A stretch of DNA of 64,000 nt from Ascoidea asiatica (Eukaryota; Ascomycota; Saccharomycetes; Ascoideales; Ascoideaceae), in NCBI GenBank assembly GCA_001600695.1, contig BCKQ01000002.1, positions 1,116,001 through 1,180,000 on the forward strand, read 5' to 3'. The notes under the pieces are model-generated. The model had not been told where the DNA came from. It saw nothing but the letters and a program-made list of their open reading frames with translations, and did no database searches. A program made the position numbers and the translations under genes. Below, one piece after another: positions 10,474 to 21,140 of the stretch; within the stretch, counting starts at the first letter, position 1; each line of letters begins with the position of its first letter.

Positions 10474-11388
10474 TTTTTAAATTTGAATAGCAATTATTTT
10501 ATGTTACAGTTTGATAATAAGAATAAGAATAAAAATTAAAAAGAATTGAAATGAATTGAAATGAAATGAATTGAATTGAATTGAATTGAATGTTTTATAA
10601 ATTATACCTTTATTTTTTTATATTTACTTCTGTATTTACTTCTTTGCTTGTTGTGGATGTATCGGTATTTGAGCTTGTTGATAAAGATGCCATAAAGATG
10701 CCATACAAAGATGTCATAGGGGTCGTGCAAGAGGGCGTGGAAGTGGTCATCGAAGGCAATGTCGACAGACACAACTGCCGCTGCTGCGTAGAAGTAGCGC
10801 TGCTTCCACCGGACGGCAATTCCACCTGGAACTCGGGCCCATTTCAGCTGTTTCAGCTATTTCACCTGCCTTCCCAGCCCCGGTTGCTTGCTTGCTTGAG
10901 GCTTGAGGCTTGCTCCCTTTCTCGGATCCAGGTGGCTGGCTCAATAGATAAAACAATAAATCCATAGGCCTGGTAGTACCGCTTAACTGGTAGATCCATG
11001 CTGCTGGCTTAATGCATAACTACTTCAATTAACATCACAGTACATTTTTATACATTTTATAATTTCCGCCTTATTTCACCACGTGCCGCTAATTTCCATA
11101 CTCCGGCCCTGCTCTTCCGGCTCTTCCGGCTCTTTTTCGCTGTTTCTGGCGCTGGTGTCGATTAAAAGCACTCTCCAACGTTACCCGGGGCCCTAATATA
11201 TCTTATCAAAAGTGAATATTAATCAATATATTATTTTTATTATTATTTTGTTTATATTTCATTCAATTTCCTTAAATAATATCGAATAATTATTCATTTA
11301 TTATTCAATCAATAATCAATAATTTATAATAGATACTTTAATAGCTATAATAATCAACTCATAAAGAAAAGAAATTAATTTTATCAAA
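10474..11388. promoter_or_regulatory. Divergent promoter with two GC-rich islands
   Basis: This 915-bp region lies between the EIS1-like gene and the MPDU1-like gene. GC-rich islands sit at about 10715-10965 and 11065-11200. The second contains CACGTG (11080-11085), an E-box as bound by Cbf1-type bHLH factors. Small ORFs inside the islands look accidental. Confidence 0.5.
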
Positions 11389-12342
11389 ATGGAATCAATT
11401 CAATCTCTATTTGACAATTTAAAACCTTTTACTCATTATTTATTTGAGAAACCAAGTGAATTTAATGAAATTGAAAATAATTTTTTCTTAGATATTGGAA
11501 ATTATATATTTGGTGAAACTTGTTTTAATGATTTATTTATAAATTTAAATTGGTTAAAAGATTCAGAAATTTCTTCAATTTGTAAAAATCAATTCAATCA
11601 AATTTTTTTAAAATTTTTTATATCTTTATTATTTGGAATTTCAAAATTTCCAATAATTTTAAATATTTTAAAAATTAGTTCAATTGAGAATATTTCAATT
11701 TTTGAAAATTTATTTGAATTTTTCTCAATTTTATTTTTATCTTCTTTTAATTTTAGATATTCTTCAATTTCAAATTATAATTATGAATTAATTTTTTTAA
11801 TAATTCAAATTTTAATTATAATTATTTTAATTATAATTTATAAAAAATATTTTCATTTAATTAATTTAATTTTAAGTTCTTTTGCATTTATTTTATATTC
11901 CTTTTATTCTGATCCAATTGGTAATTTAAATAATCCATTTCCAATAATTTTATCTGAAAATTTTTCTTTTTTCGCAATTTCTTATTTATCATTTTCTTTT
12001 AATTTAATTAGTAAATTTTTTAATTATTTAAATTTAATTAAAATTATTAATAATAATAAAAAAATTTATTTAAATAATATTCCAAATGAAAATTATAAAA
12101 ATTATAAAAATTTAGATTTTATTCATAATTCAAATTTAATAACTTTATATGCTTCTTTAATTCAAATCTTTCATCAATATAATTATTTAAATATTTTTAA
12201 TTCAAAAGATTTTTATCAATTAATGTTATTTGCTTTAAATATTTCTAATTTCATAAATTCAATAATCTCAATTATTTTTTGTGTTTATAATGAAAAAAAA
12301 ATTAAATCTTATTCTCAATCTCAAAAGAAAAAAGATATTTAA
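11389..12342 (+). CDS. MPDU1/Lec35-like PQ-loop ER membrane protein
   Basis: The 317-residue multi-pass membrane protein follows the MPDU1 layout. There is a short N-terminal segment (LKPFTHYLF), then GETCFNDLFINLNWL, matching the MPDU1 pattern EKCYDQL. A first hydrophobic pair follows with KFPIILNILKISSIENISIFENLFE, at the PQ-loop position. The C-terminal half has LITLYASLIQIF ahead of a last hydrophobic segment. MPDU1 is needed in animals for use of mannose-P-dolichol and glucose-P-dolichol in the ER. The protein ends in KKDI, a dilysine ER-retrieval signal, which fits an ER location. The usual PQ pair is replaced by PI, and an Asn/Lys-rich loop (about 220-240) is inserted. The assignment is by family pattern; transport activity is not shown. 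Confidence 0.65.
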   Translation: MESIQSLFDNLKPFTHYLFEKPSEFNEIENNFFLDIGNYIFGETCFNDLFINLNWLKDSEISSICKNQFNQIFLKFFISLLFGISKFPIILNILKISSIENISIFENLFEFFSILFLSSFNFRYSSISNYNYELIFLIIQILIIIILIIIYKKYFHLINLILSSFAFILYSFYSDPIGNLNNPFPIILSENFSFFAISYLSFSFNLISKFFNYLNLIKIINNNKKIYLNNIPNENYKNYKNLDFIHNSNLITLYASLIQIFHQYNYLNIFNSKDFYQLMLFALNISNFINSIISIIFCVYNEKKIKSYSQSQKKKDI

Positions 12343-12534
12343 TTTAAAAATTTTCATCATTAATATATACTGTATATAAAAATAAGCAAAAAAAAAAAAC
12401 TAATACAATATAAACAACAATCAATAAATAAATATCTATTAATATTCTCTATAATCTACAAGCTATATTTCTCATTCTACAATTTGTAAGTAAATTTAAA
12501 TTATTATTTAGTTAATTAATTTATTATAAAAATA

Positions 12535-12560
12535 TTTATATATATATATATATATATATA
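12535..12560. repeat. (AT)n dinucleotide repeat
   Basis: This is an alternating TA tract in the 284-bp convergent gap between the MPDU1-like gene and the His-rich gene. It may act in 3'-end formation, since UAUAUA is the yeast efficiency element. Confidence 0.85.
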
Positions 12561-12626
12561 CTAAAAAGGTAAGTTAAAAAAAAGGTGATAAAAAGGAAAT
12601 AAAAAGGAAAATATATTTTAATATGA

Positions 12627-14198
12627 TCATTTTGGAGCTTCAACATCTGTAAAACTTTCATCATCGGAATTATTTCTGGAAATTGGTTTTGTTTTATCTA
12701 AATTATTTTCTTTTTCACTTTCTTCTAAATCATCATCTTTATCATCATCACTATTATAATCACATTCTGAACCACAATTTGAATCACATTCTGAATGAAT
12801 TTCTAAATCCATTTCTGATTCACTTTCTGAATCTGAAGTAAATTCTTCATCTAAATAACCTTTTTCTTTAAAATTATCAAAATCTTTTCTTGATCCAAAA
12901 TAATAAAGATTTTGAACATTAATTGTTGGCATAAATGATTCATCAAAATCTTTTGAATTGAACATATGTGGTGGATGAGAATGTGGACCATGAAAGTTAG
13001 GATGAGGGCCATTATGATGTTTAAATGGTGAAGGAGGTGGATGTGGAGGATGTGAAAAATCATCAGATTTTGATCTTGGACCAAATCTACCACCAAATTT
13101 AGGTCTTGGACCACATCTTGGTCTTCTTTCATTTTCCTTTTCAAATCTATGAAAATGATGATTATGAGGTGGTGGTGGTGGTGGTGAATGTGATCTTAAA
13201 TGAGGACGTCTATAATGTCTGGATCTTGATTCAAATTTGGGAGCATGTTTAAAGCCAAATCTTGGTCTTCTTTCTTCTTCTTCTTCTCTTTCAAATGAAT
13301 GAAAAGGTGGTGGACGAATATGACCATGTGGAGATGGAGGTGGATGTGGTCTTGATGCTGGATGATGTGGGGGTGGAGGAGGATGATCATATAAATCATC
13401 TGAATAATTCTCATGTCTTGGTCTTGGTCTTGGTCTTGAATGATAATTTGAATGTCTTTCTTCATTTAAATCGAAAAAAGGAGGTGGGCCTGGGGGGCCT
13501 GGAGGTGGTGGTGGAAAAAAAGCATCTAATTGATTTTCAAAGCCAAATTCGGTTTCATAATCTGAATCACGTCCTGGTCTAAATCTAGGATGAAATCTTG
13601 GTTGGAATCTTGGTCTTCTTTCATAGTGTTCACCGAATGAATGGAAACCTGAAGCTGGTGGAGGAGGAGGATGAAAAAAATCAGAGTTACCAAATCTATC
13701 ATGACCTCTATCATGAAATCTATCATGAAATTCACTATGAAAATCATCATAAGATTTGCCATGAAATCCACCATGATGTTTATCATGAAATCTACCATGA
13801 TGGTCACCATGATGTCTTGGACCACTAAAAAATTGATATGATCTTGGAGGGAAATCATCAAAATCATGAAATCTAAAATCTTTAAAACGATCAGGAGTAA
13901 AACGGGGACCAAAATTTCTTTCAAAGTGATGATGTGGTGGATGATTTCCGTGATGACCTTTATGATGTTTACCTGAGGATTCTCTATGTTTATCTCTTTT
14001 TTGCTTTGAGTGTTTTAAATCATCTTTGTTAACCTTTTCATTTGAAACCATCTCTTCTTCTTTATCATTTGCATTTTCAGTTGGTTTTTCAGTGGCTTGT
14101 TCTTTTGATTTTTCAGACTTTTTAGATAAATTTGAAGAAGTTGAAGAGTTTAAATCTTTTGAACTTAAATGTTTTTCTATTTCGGAAATTGAAACCAT
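12627..14198 (-). CDS. His/Pro/Phe/Arg-rich low-complexity protein, unknown function
   Basis: I do not recognise this 523-residue protein. Residues 1-75 are Ser/Lys/Glu-rich. Residues 75-420 are dominated by His, Phe, Gly, Arg, Asp and Pro in short repeats such as FHDRFHDRGHDRF, GRFHDKHHGGFHG and RPRFQPRFHPRF. Proline clusters (PPPPP) recur. After one ordered-looking segment (MPTINVQNLYYFGSRKDF, about 430-447) the tail is acidic and Ser/Glu-rich. There is no signal peptide or membrane segment. The reading frame is clearly used: it stays open over 1.5 kb with strongly biased third positions. The composition suggests metal binding or condensate formation, but that is inference only. The start fits a normal yeast context, with ATG preceded by AAA. 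Confidence 0.75.
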   Translation of the reverse strand: MVSISEIEKHLSSKDLNSSTSSNLSKKSEKSKEQATEKPTENANDKEEEMVSNEKVNKDDLKHSKQKRDKHRESSGKHHKGHHGNHPPHHHFERNFGPRFTPDRFKDFRFHDFDDFPPRSYQFFSGPRHHGDHHGRFHDKHHGGFHGKSYDDFHSEFHDRFHDRGHDRFGNSDFFHPPPPPASGFHSFGEHYERRPRFQPRFHPRFRPGRDSDYETEFGFENQLDAFFPPPPPGPPGPPPFFDLNEERHSNYHSRPRPRPRHENYSDDLYDHPPPPPHHPASRPHPPPSPHGHIRPPPFHSFEREEEEERRPRFGFKHAPKFESRSRHYRRPHLRSHSPPPPPPHNHHFHRFEKENERRPRCGPRPKFGGRFGPRSKSDDFSHPPHPPPSPFKHHNGPHPNFHGPHSHPPHMFNSKDFDESFMPTINVQNLYYFGSRKDFDNFKEKGYLDEEFTSDSESESEMDLEIHSECDSNCGSECDYNSDDDKDDDLEESEKENNLDKTKPISRNNSDDESFTDVEAPK

Positions 14199-15138
14199 TT
14201 TTAAATTAAAATTATTTGATTTGATTTGTTTTTTTGTTTTGTTGTATGATTATTAATATTGAAGTTGATATTAATTTATTAAATGTGGAAACAGCAGGGA
14301 ATAATTAAAGCAGCTATTAATTTCTTTGAGTATAATAATAAGTAATATATTATTTAAATTAAACTCTTTTGAATAAAATAAATTGTTAGATATAATTTAA
14401 ATGAAAATAAAAATAAAAACAAAAATGTAAAACAGGGGATTACTTCTCTCTTTTATATTATTTTACAGTTCCAATCAATCACCGAAGAGATTACGTTTTC
14501 CCCTACAAAATTTATTGTTTTTCTCTCAAACAAGGCTAAATGACCGAAACTTAAACAAAGCCTGCTGCGTGACCACTTTCCTGGCGGCGTCATCAAATGC
14601 CGGAAGGCTTCTATTCGCTGAAATTTTGATTGCCAAAGTTACAAAGCCAATAGAAACTTGTACCGGCATCTAATTTGCAGGCCTTAAACAAGGCTTGGAC
14701 TGGAATGCCGGATGACACACCGTCGGCATTTCAATTTCAACTCTTTTCCGCAAACTCAAATTTCATGAAAAGAAAAGAATCGAAAATTTATTTCGCAAAA
14801 TTGATTTCAAAACCCATTTCAATACTCAAAGATATTAATCAAAACTTGGTGATATTGCTTTAAGAAATGGCATTTTGAGATCAGCTCTGCTTTCAATTTC
14901 ATATTGGAAGCTGAATTAGATATTTATTGTATCATAGTTATATTTGTCTCAGGAAAGTTAGGATGATCGTAGTTATCAAAAATGCGATTTAAAAATATTA
15001 AAAGATTTCATACACTTTTTGGTTTTTGTTTGAACTACTTTATATAAAACTACAAAACTTTTCAAATTCTCATTATATCGTCATTATATTGTTCTTACTT
15101 ATATATATATATATATATATATATTTTATATAGATTTA
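14199..15138. other. Intergenic region: promoter of the His-rich gene and AIM14 3' flank
   Basis: The region is 940 bp. A GC-richer patch occupies about 14535-14745 (including CCTGGCGGCGTCATC and GATGCCGG-like words on both strands). A TA repeat at about 15100-15123 abuts the AIM14 3' end. A 62-codon ORF at 14675-14863 is not supported as a gene. Confidence 0.5.
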
Positions 15139-17415
15139 TCAATAACTAAAGCATTCTTCATGAAAATTAAATCCACAATCTTCTGCCCAGATTCTAGTTT
15201 TTTCAACTAAACCTTTTGGTCCAACACCAATTACCCAAACATTATCTAAATTAGTTGAATTATTATAATTATTACTTTCTCTACAACAAACAGTACCATT
15301 TGAATTAAATATTGGTCCAGCACAAGTATTTTGTATACACCAATTATATTGTGTAATACCTAAATTTGGTCTACCTTCATAAATTTTAATTTTTTTAATA
15401 ATTTCCAGCATACTCATTCCAACTTTTGTTAAATTTAAATTTGGATCAATTTTGAAAAAAGAAGTTTTTTGCCTTAATTCTTGATTTTTATAATTATTAT
15501 TATTATTATTGTTATTACTTAATAATGATGAACATTCTCTTGAATTTTCATAATTTTGATTTTCTTCAATATTAATATTAACATTATCTGCATTAGTTCC
15601 TTCAATATTAGAACTATCGTCATCATCATCATCTTCATCATATTCATTAAATTCAAATTGTTTCTTACTTATCAGACTATGCAAACTTGGTTTTACATTG
15701 AGGAAATTTATTTTGCTATTGATATTATTCTTATTATTATTATTATTATCTTGGTTGTTAATAGGATATGATCTTGGTATATTTCCAGAATTAAAAGTTG
15801 AATTATAATTTGTATTAAAACTTGAGATTGTTGAATAATTAATTTGATTAGTTTGAACAATTGAACCATAATTATTAAAATCAATTTCTTGAATAGAATT
15901 ATCATTATAATTTTCATCTAAATGAAAATCACAATGTTCAATAATTGGATCATTAAAATCTTCATTATCATTAAATTCTTCATTGTTTTGATCATTATCA
16001 ATATCATTAAATGCTTCAGGATTAAAATTATTTAAATTTTTTATTGAAGTTACATAAACTTCAATTGAATCTAAATCAATTAAATTAAAAAATCTAAAAA
16101 TTCTTAAATCATTTTTATCTTTTATTACATAAATAATTTTTGTTTCAATACCTTTTATACTTAGAACTCTTAATAAAGGTAAAGCAAATGAAATTCCAGA
16201 ACCTCCAACAACCATTAAAACTCTTGAAGCAGTACATTTATAATCTTCACAAAATGAGATTATATTTTTCTTTTTCTTTGATTGAATATTTATATTTAAA
16301 GGATTTTTTTTATAAGATAAAAATTTCAATTTTGGATCATATAAACCAGTTATATAATAATTTGAATTATTTATAAATTTAAAATTTGAAATTCTTGTAA
16401 TTAAAATTATTGAATTATCAGCAGGTAAAGAAGCAATTGTATATGGATGAGCTAAAGGACAAATAAATCTATAAAAAAAATTTTTTATTGGATTTTTATA
16501 AAATTTCATAATTCTTAAATGAGAACCAGGTAAAAAATTATTTAAATGATTAAGATTATTTAAATTTAATTGATTTATTGGAATTTTAATAATATTTAAA
16601 TTTGAAGAAATTTTTTTTGAAAATAAATTAATTTTAATTGTTGAACTTAATCTTAAAAAAATTTGATAAGATAATATAAGTAAATTTAAAATAGTTAAAA
16701 TATTTACATTTGGTTTTGAATGTAAGAAAATTGAAATTATTGAGATCCAATTGAATAAATAATGTAAAAAATAAAAAATTTTAAAATTTTTTTTTCTAAA
16801 AAATTGTAAAGAAGATATAATTATAATTATAAATGAAATAAATGCTAACCAACCGAAGATATTAGTATAATTGAATATTTTTTTTAATTTATTTGAAATT
16901 AAATATAATTTAAGATATAATAAAATATGTAAAAAAGATTGTAAAAAAATTAATCTTGCTAACCATTTATGAATTGGAATTAAATTTAAATATAAAATAT
17001 TTGGTAATGGAGATGGTCTTAAAGTTAATAATAATAAAGTTGGTAATAAAGAAGCTGAGACTCTACCTAATCTTTTTGCTAAAAATGATAAATCATTTTC
17101 AGTTTTTATTAAAGATAAATAAGATATATAAATTAACCAAAATAAAATAATTTTAAATATATTAAAAGGTAAAAATTGAACTTTTAAAATTGATAGCAGT
17201 TTATTTAAAAATTTATTTAATTTTTTTAAAGGTTTATTAAATATTTTTAAATTTAATAGATATTTTAATATTGGATAAATAAATATTATTAAAAGTAAAG
17301 TGAGATATAAAGTTATATAACCATATTTTTGAGTTATACATCTTCTATAATTTTTATAATTTGAAGTTATATTATAATTTGAACAGTCAAGAACTGGTAT
17401 AAAGGAATAACTCAT
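15139..17415 (-). CDS. AIM14: Aim14/Yno1-like ferric-reductase-family oxidoreductase (NADPH oxidase)
   Basis: The 758-residue protein matches Aim14/Yno1 closely. AIM14 encodes an ER NADPH oxidase that makes superoxide and influences actin organisation in yeast. It has about seven membrane segments. The two-heme histidine set is intact: H149 and H163 in one helix, H218 and H232 in another, each pair 14 apart. Family words include AKRLGRVSASLLPTLLLLTL, LIPIHKWLARLI, GSHLRI, HPYTIASLPADNSI (FAD binding, about 327-340) and GGSGISFALPLLRVL (NADPH binding). The end (GVGPKGLVEKTR then FHEECF) is the usual NADPH-domain finish. Between the NADPH motif and the C-terminal part lies an acidic, Asn-rich insertion of about 190 residues that accounts for the length beyond the usual 550-600. 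Confidence 0.9.
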   Translation of the reverse strand: MSYSFIPVLDCSNYNITSNYKNYRRCITQKYGYITLYLTLLLIIFIYPILKYLLNLKIFNKPLKKLNKFLNKLLSILKVQFLPFNIFKIILFWLIYISYLSLIKTENDLSFLAKRLGRVSASLLPTLLLLTLRPSPLPNILYLNLIPIHKWLARLIFLQSFLHILLYLKLYLISNKLKKIFNYTNIFGWLAFISFIIIIISSLQFFRKKNFKIFYFLHYLFNWISIISIFLHSKPNVNILTILNLLILSYQIFLRLSSTIKINLFSKKISSNLNIIKIPINQLNLNNLNHLNNFLPGSHLRIMKFYKNPIKNFFYRFICPLAHPYTIASLPADNSIILITRISNFKFINNSNYYITGLYDPKLKFLSYKKNPLNINIQSKKKKNIISFCEDYKCTASRVLMVVGGSGISFALPLLRVLSIKGIETKIIYVIKDKNDLRIFRFFNLIDLDSIEVYVTSIKNLNNFNPEAFNDIDNDQNNEEFNDNEDFNDPIIEHCDFHLDENYNDNSIQEIDFNNYGSIVQTNQINYSTISSFNTNYNSTFNSGNIPRSYPINNQDNNNNNKNNINSKINFLNVKPSLHSLISKKQFEFNEYDEDDDDDDSSNIEGTNADNVNINIEENQNYENSRECSSLLSNNNNNNNNYKNQELRQKTSFFKIDPNLNLTKVGMSMLEIIKKIKIYEGRPNLGITQYNWCIQNTCAGPIFNSNGTVCCRESNNYNNSTNLDNVWVIGVGPKGLVEKTRIWAEDCGFNFHEECFSY

Positions 17416-17724
17416 TTTTGAGTATTATAAATAAGAATATGGATTAAGAAATATTGAATTTAAGAATATTGAATAGAATATGTTATAGAATTTTGAGTGC
17501 TTGATACTCGTAATATATATATATTATAAATTAATGATTAATAATTAATAATTGAATAGTTTTATTCGGTTTTAGAACCAGATTGAATCAGGAATAAACA
17601 CCATTTGGAAGCGAATACGAAGCAATAGATTGATTAGATAAAATGGATGATCTTGTCTTAGACTTGTGGATACTAGTGCAGTAGAAGTTATGTGTTCTTG
17701 GTCTAGTTTTATCTCTATGATCTA

Positions 17725-17762
17725 TCTGATTTCTCTGATCTCTCTGATATATTCTGATCTAT
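17725..17762 (+). repeat. 9-10 bp tandem repeat of TCTGAT
   Basis: There are four TCTGAT words at 17725, 17734, 17743 and 17753, spaced 9, 9 and 10 bp, upstream of AIM14. Confidence 0.8.
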
Positions 17763-17992
17763 TTATTCTGAAATACACCTTTCTTGAGTTTTGTATGGGC
17801 CTGTCGAGATTCGAGGAGGTGCGAATTACGAGAGAAGAAACCGGGGCTGCTCCGCGTGCTCGGCCGCTGCCACCGCCGCCGCAGATGCTTTAGATAAGGC
17901 TCGGAGACTGCTTCCTACGGGCAGTTGCCGGATTAGGCAATAATCTATCAAAAGGTATAAGCACCAGACACAGACACAGAGACAATTACAAG

Positions 17993-18028
17993 AAATAAAG
18001 AATGAAATAAAGAATGAAATAAAGAATG
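17993..18028 (+). repeat. 12-bp tandem repeat, three perfect copies
   Basis: The unit AAATAAAGAATG is repeated three times without mismatch, about 85 bp past the HBS1 stop codon. Confidence 0.9.
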
Positions 18029-18112
18029 AACTATGGAATGAGAGACTGATACAGTTTATAAGGAGAAGAAGTACTAAAATGACATAATGAAGATAAATAA
18101 CCTAGACCTGGA

Positions 18113-21100
18113 TCACAAGACCACTCCTGTTCCAATGGTGTATCCATCTTTTCTGAGAATAACCCTTCCAAGTCTTTCATCATCTTCAAATTTTACCATC
18201 AGAAATTCTCTATTACCAATAATTTCAATCTCAACAATAGCACTTTGATATGAACTTAAATGTTTTATTTTCTTCTTCTTCTTTTTATTTTCTTCACTTT
18301 TATTATCTTTTGTTTTACTTATAATTTCTTTAATTTTATGAACTCTACATGGTACATTTCCTGATCCTCTAAATAAAATAAATGAAGTACCAATTAATAA
18401 TGGCATATCTTTTAAATCAAATAAAATTAATTTAATTTTATAAAATTTATTAATTAATATAATCTCATTCAATTTTTTATTTTCTTTATAATTTAAAATT
18501 AATTTTTCATTTATCTTACTTAAGAAATCTCCAGGTTTAATAATTTCATTTCCATTTCCATTACCATTACTATTTCCATTTGAAAGTAAAGCTTTTAATT
18601 CTTTATTCTTAAATATTAATGAAATATTATTATCTCTTTTTATACAATAATCTCTATTTTCAATTAAACTTGAATTTAATTCATCTTTATTATTTCTATT
18701 ATCTTTAAAAATTTTAATATTTTCAATTCTTAAACATATTTTACTTGGTAATATAATTATACTTTCTCCATTTTCAATCATTCCAGAATTAACTCTACCT
18801 GTTAAAATAATTTCATCTCCGGAATAATTCTCATTTCCATCTCCAATATTTATATCATTAATTGTAAAAATAAATTCTTCTTTTAAAAGTTTTTCTCTCT
18901 CATTTTTATTTTCATTATTAATAATTTTTGATTCTTCTTCTAATAATTCTAATAATGTTGGTAATTCATTTGAATACCATTTTAATAAATTTTTATCTTT
19001 TGATTTATTTATAACATTATCTCCATTTAATCCACTTATTGGTATAAATTTAATATTTTCTTTTTTAAAACCAATATTCTTAATTAAATATTCATTAAAT
19101 TCTTTTTTAATTAATAAATATCTTTCTTTATCAAAATTTACTGTATCTAATTTATTTATAATAACTATTAATCTTTTAATACCTAAACACTTAGCTAAAA
19201 TTGTATGTTCTTTAGTTTGTCCATCAAATTTAAATCCACTTTCATATGATCCAATTGATCCATCAATTATTATTAATCCAATATCTGCTTGTGATAATCC
19301 ATTAATTAAATTTGGTACAAAATCTTTATGTCCAGGTGAATCAATCATAATAAATTTTGTTAAATTTGTTTCAAAATTTGTTTTACATATATCAACTGTC
19401 ACACCTCTATTTCTTTCTTCTTCTGTTTGATCCATAATCCATGCTAATGCAAATGATCCTTTACCAATATTTGAACTTTCTTTACTTAATTTATAAAGTA
19501 ATTTTTTCTCAATAAATCCACAATCATATAAAATTCTACCCATTAATGTTGATTTACCTGAATCTATATGTCCAATAACTGTGAATGATAAATTTTTTTT
19601 AAAATTTCCATATTTAAAATTTTTAAATGGTTTAGTTATTTTTAAATTACTTTTTAAATTTGATAAATTTGAAGTAATTACTAAATCTTTTAAATTTTTT
19701 GTAAGATTTAAAGTTTCATTTATCTTTTCATTTTCATTATTTAAATTATTTGAATTTTTTCTATTATTAATTATAATATCATCTGGACTTGGTTTTGAAA
19801 AATTTTCTTTAATTTTATTTAATTTTTCATCTCTTTTAATTGTTTCTAAAAAAAAATTATTATTAGTAAAATTGTTTTTATTAAAATTTGAATTATAATC
19901 TATTGGTAAATAAATGGAATTTAAATATAATGAATTATTACTTATATTATTAATTAAATCATTTGAGGATATAACTTTTTGAAAAAAAATTGAAGAAAAT
20001 GAACTTTTATCTTTCAATAAAAGTTTTTCATTTTCTTTATTATTATTTTTAAAAAAATCAATTAAACTTATACAAAAATTATCTCTATCATTATTTTTAT
20101 CATTATTAAAATTAATATTTTGAAAAATTTTTGGCTCAGAATCATCTAATTTCTTTTGTAAATTATTTAAAACTAATTCTTTTTCCTTTTCTAATTCAAT
20201 TTCCTTTTTCTTTTCTAGTTCTTTTGTTTTTTCTTTTTCTAATTCAATCTCTTTCAACTTGTTTGATTGCAAATCAATTTGTTCTTTATGTTTATCTTTC
20301 AGATAATTATTTAATCTATTAATTTTATTTATATCTGAGTCGTTTGGTTTTAGATTATTATTTTTACTTCTTGATAACCTAAGTGAAGCTAATTTTGATA
20401 ATTTTTTTGTTGGAATAATTTCTTTTTTTGAATCATTTTGTAAATTATCAATTGATTTAGGTTGTAATTTTGAAACAGAATTGGAACTTGAATTTAAAGT
20501 ATTATTAGATAAAGATAAATTATCAAGGATTGAGATGGATTTCGAATTATCAGAAGATCTAAATTTAGAGAAATTTGATAATCTATTAGATGGATTATTA
20601 CTGCTATTAGATGAAATCTTAGAAGAAGAAACATTCAGTAAACTTTTCTCTTTTGAATTTCTTGATCTTGCCAATGCAACAAGTTTAGAAGGATCTTAAA
20701 ACTGTTAGAATTAGCTTTTTTTTTTGTTATATAATGATAGAAATAATGATAAAAATAATAATAAAAATAAAAAAAATAAGAATATTAATAAGATTATAAG
20801 AATATAATTAAATTAGGTAAACTAAAGATTAAAAAATTAACATACTTTTTTTCAATTGAATTGAAGGAACTTGTTTCTTTTTATATTTAGATTTTAATTC
20901 TAAAATTGTTTTATTTATATCTAAATAATTATACCATAAAGATTCTTTAATAATTTGATCATTTATACCAATATAATCAACTAATTTTGGTTTCACTTTT
21001 GGTAATAGTTGAATAACTTCTTCTTCTTGATCAGAACTTATATCATCATAATCTATAAAATCATCATTTTCTTCAATTATTTCATCATCATAATAATCAT

Positions 21101-21140
21101 CATCTTGATAATCATTATTATTTTGATTAAATTTTCCCAT
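18113..21140 (-). CDS. HBS1: Hbs1 translational GTPase (possibly a combined HBS1/SKI7 gene), two exons
   Basis: Exon 1 is 21140-20846 and exon 2 is 20694-18113; spliced, it encodes 958 residues. Hbs1 works with Dom34 to split stalled ribosomes in no-go decay. Exon 1 is a complete HBS1 N-terminal domain: an acidic start, then LLPKVKPKLVDYIG and ESLWYNYLDINKTILELKSKYKKK. Exon 2 opens with PSKLVALARSR. A linker of about 360 residues, coiled and Asn-rich, precedes the eEF1A-like GTPase. All G motifs are intact: GHIDSGKST (473-481), RNRGVT, DSPGH, NKLD and SGLNG. Domains 2 and 3 end in DERLGRVILRKDGYTIGTG. S. cerevisiae Hbs1 is 611 residues, so the extra length is in the linker. That linker repeats the junction motif (KLSKLASLRLSRSK, about 196-209). 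This is what one would expect if one gene also makes a Ski7-like isoform by alternative splicing, as reported for Lachancea kluyveri. Confidence 0.9.
20695..20845 (-). other. HBS1: HBS1 intron (151 nt)
   Basis: The 5' site is GTATGT (20845-20840). The intron ends GCTAATTCTAACAGTTTAAG at 20695; CTAAT or TTCTAAC is the branch-point candidate. Using the last AAG joins the exons in phase (A|AT, Asn). Using the preceding CAG would give an immediate stop. Confidence 0.8.

Larger units (their letters stand above)
17416..18112. other. Intergenic region: AIM14 promoter and HBS1 3' flank
   Basis: The region is 697 bp. A GC-rich island (about 17805-17935) contains CTCGGCCGCTGCCACCGCC. It also contains the two short tandem repeats listed separately. 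Confidence 0.5.

Noticed and set aside
20674-20674. A start at 20674 for an 853-residue HBS1
   Set aside because: The codon there is TTG, and the frame runs back to a stop at 20698-20696 inside the intron. The spliced model gives a complete family-like N-terminus.
20829-21140. 103-codon ORF as a separate small acidic protein
   Set aside because: It is exon 1 of HBS1: it carries the HBS1 N-terminal domain and ends in a few intron codons after a GTATGT splice site.
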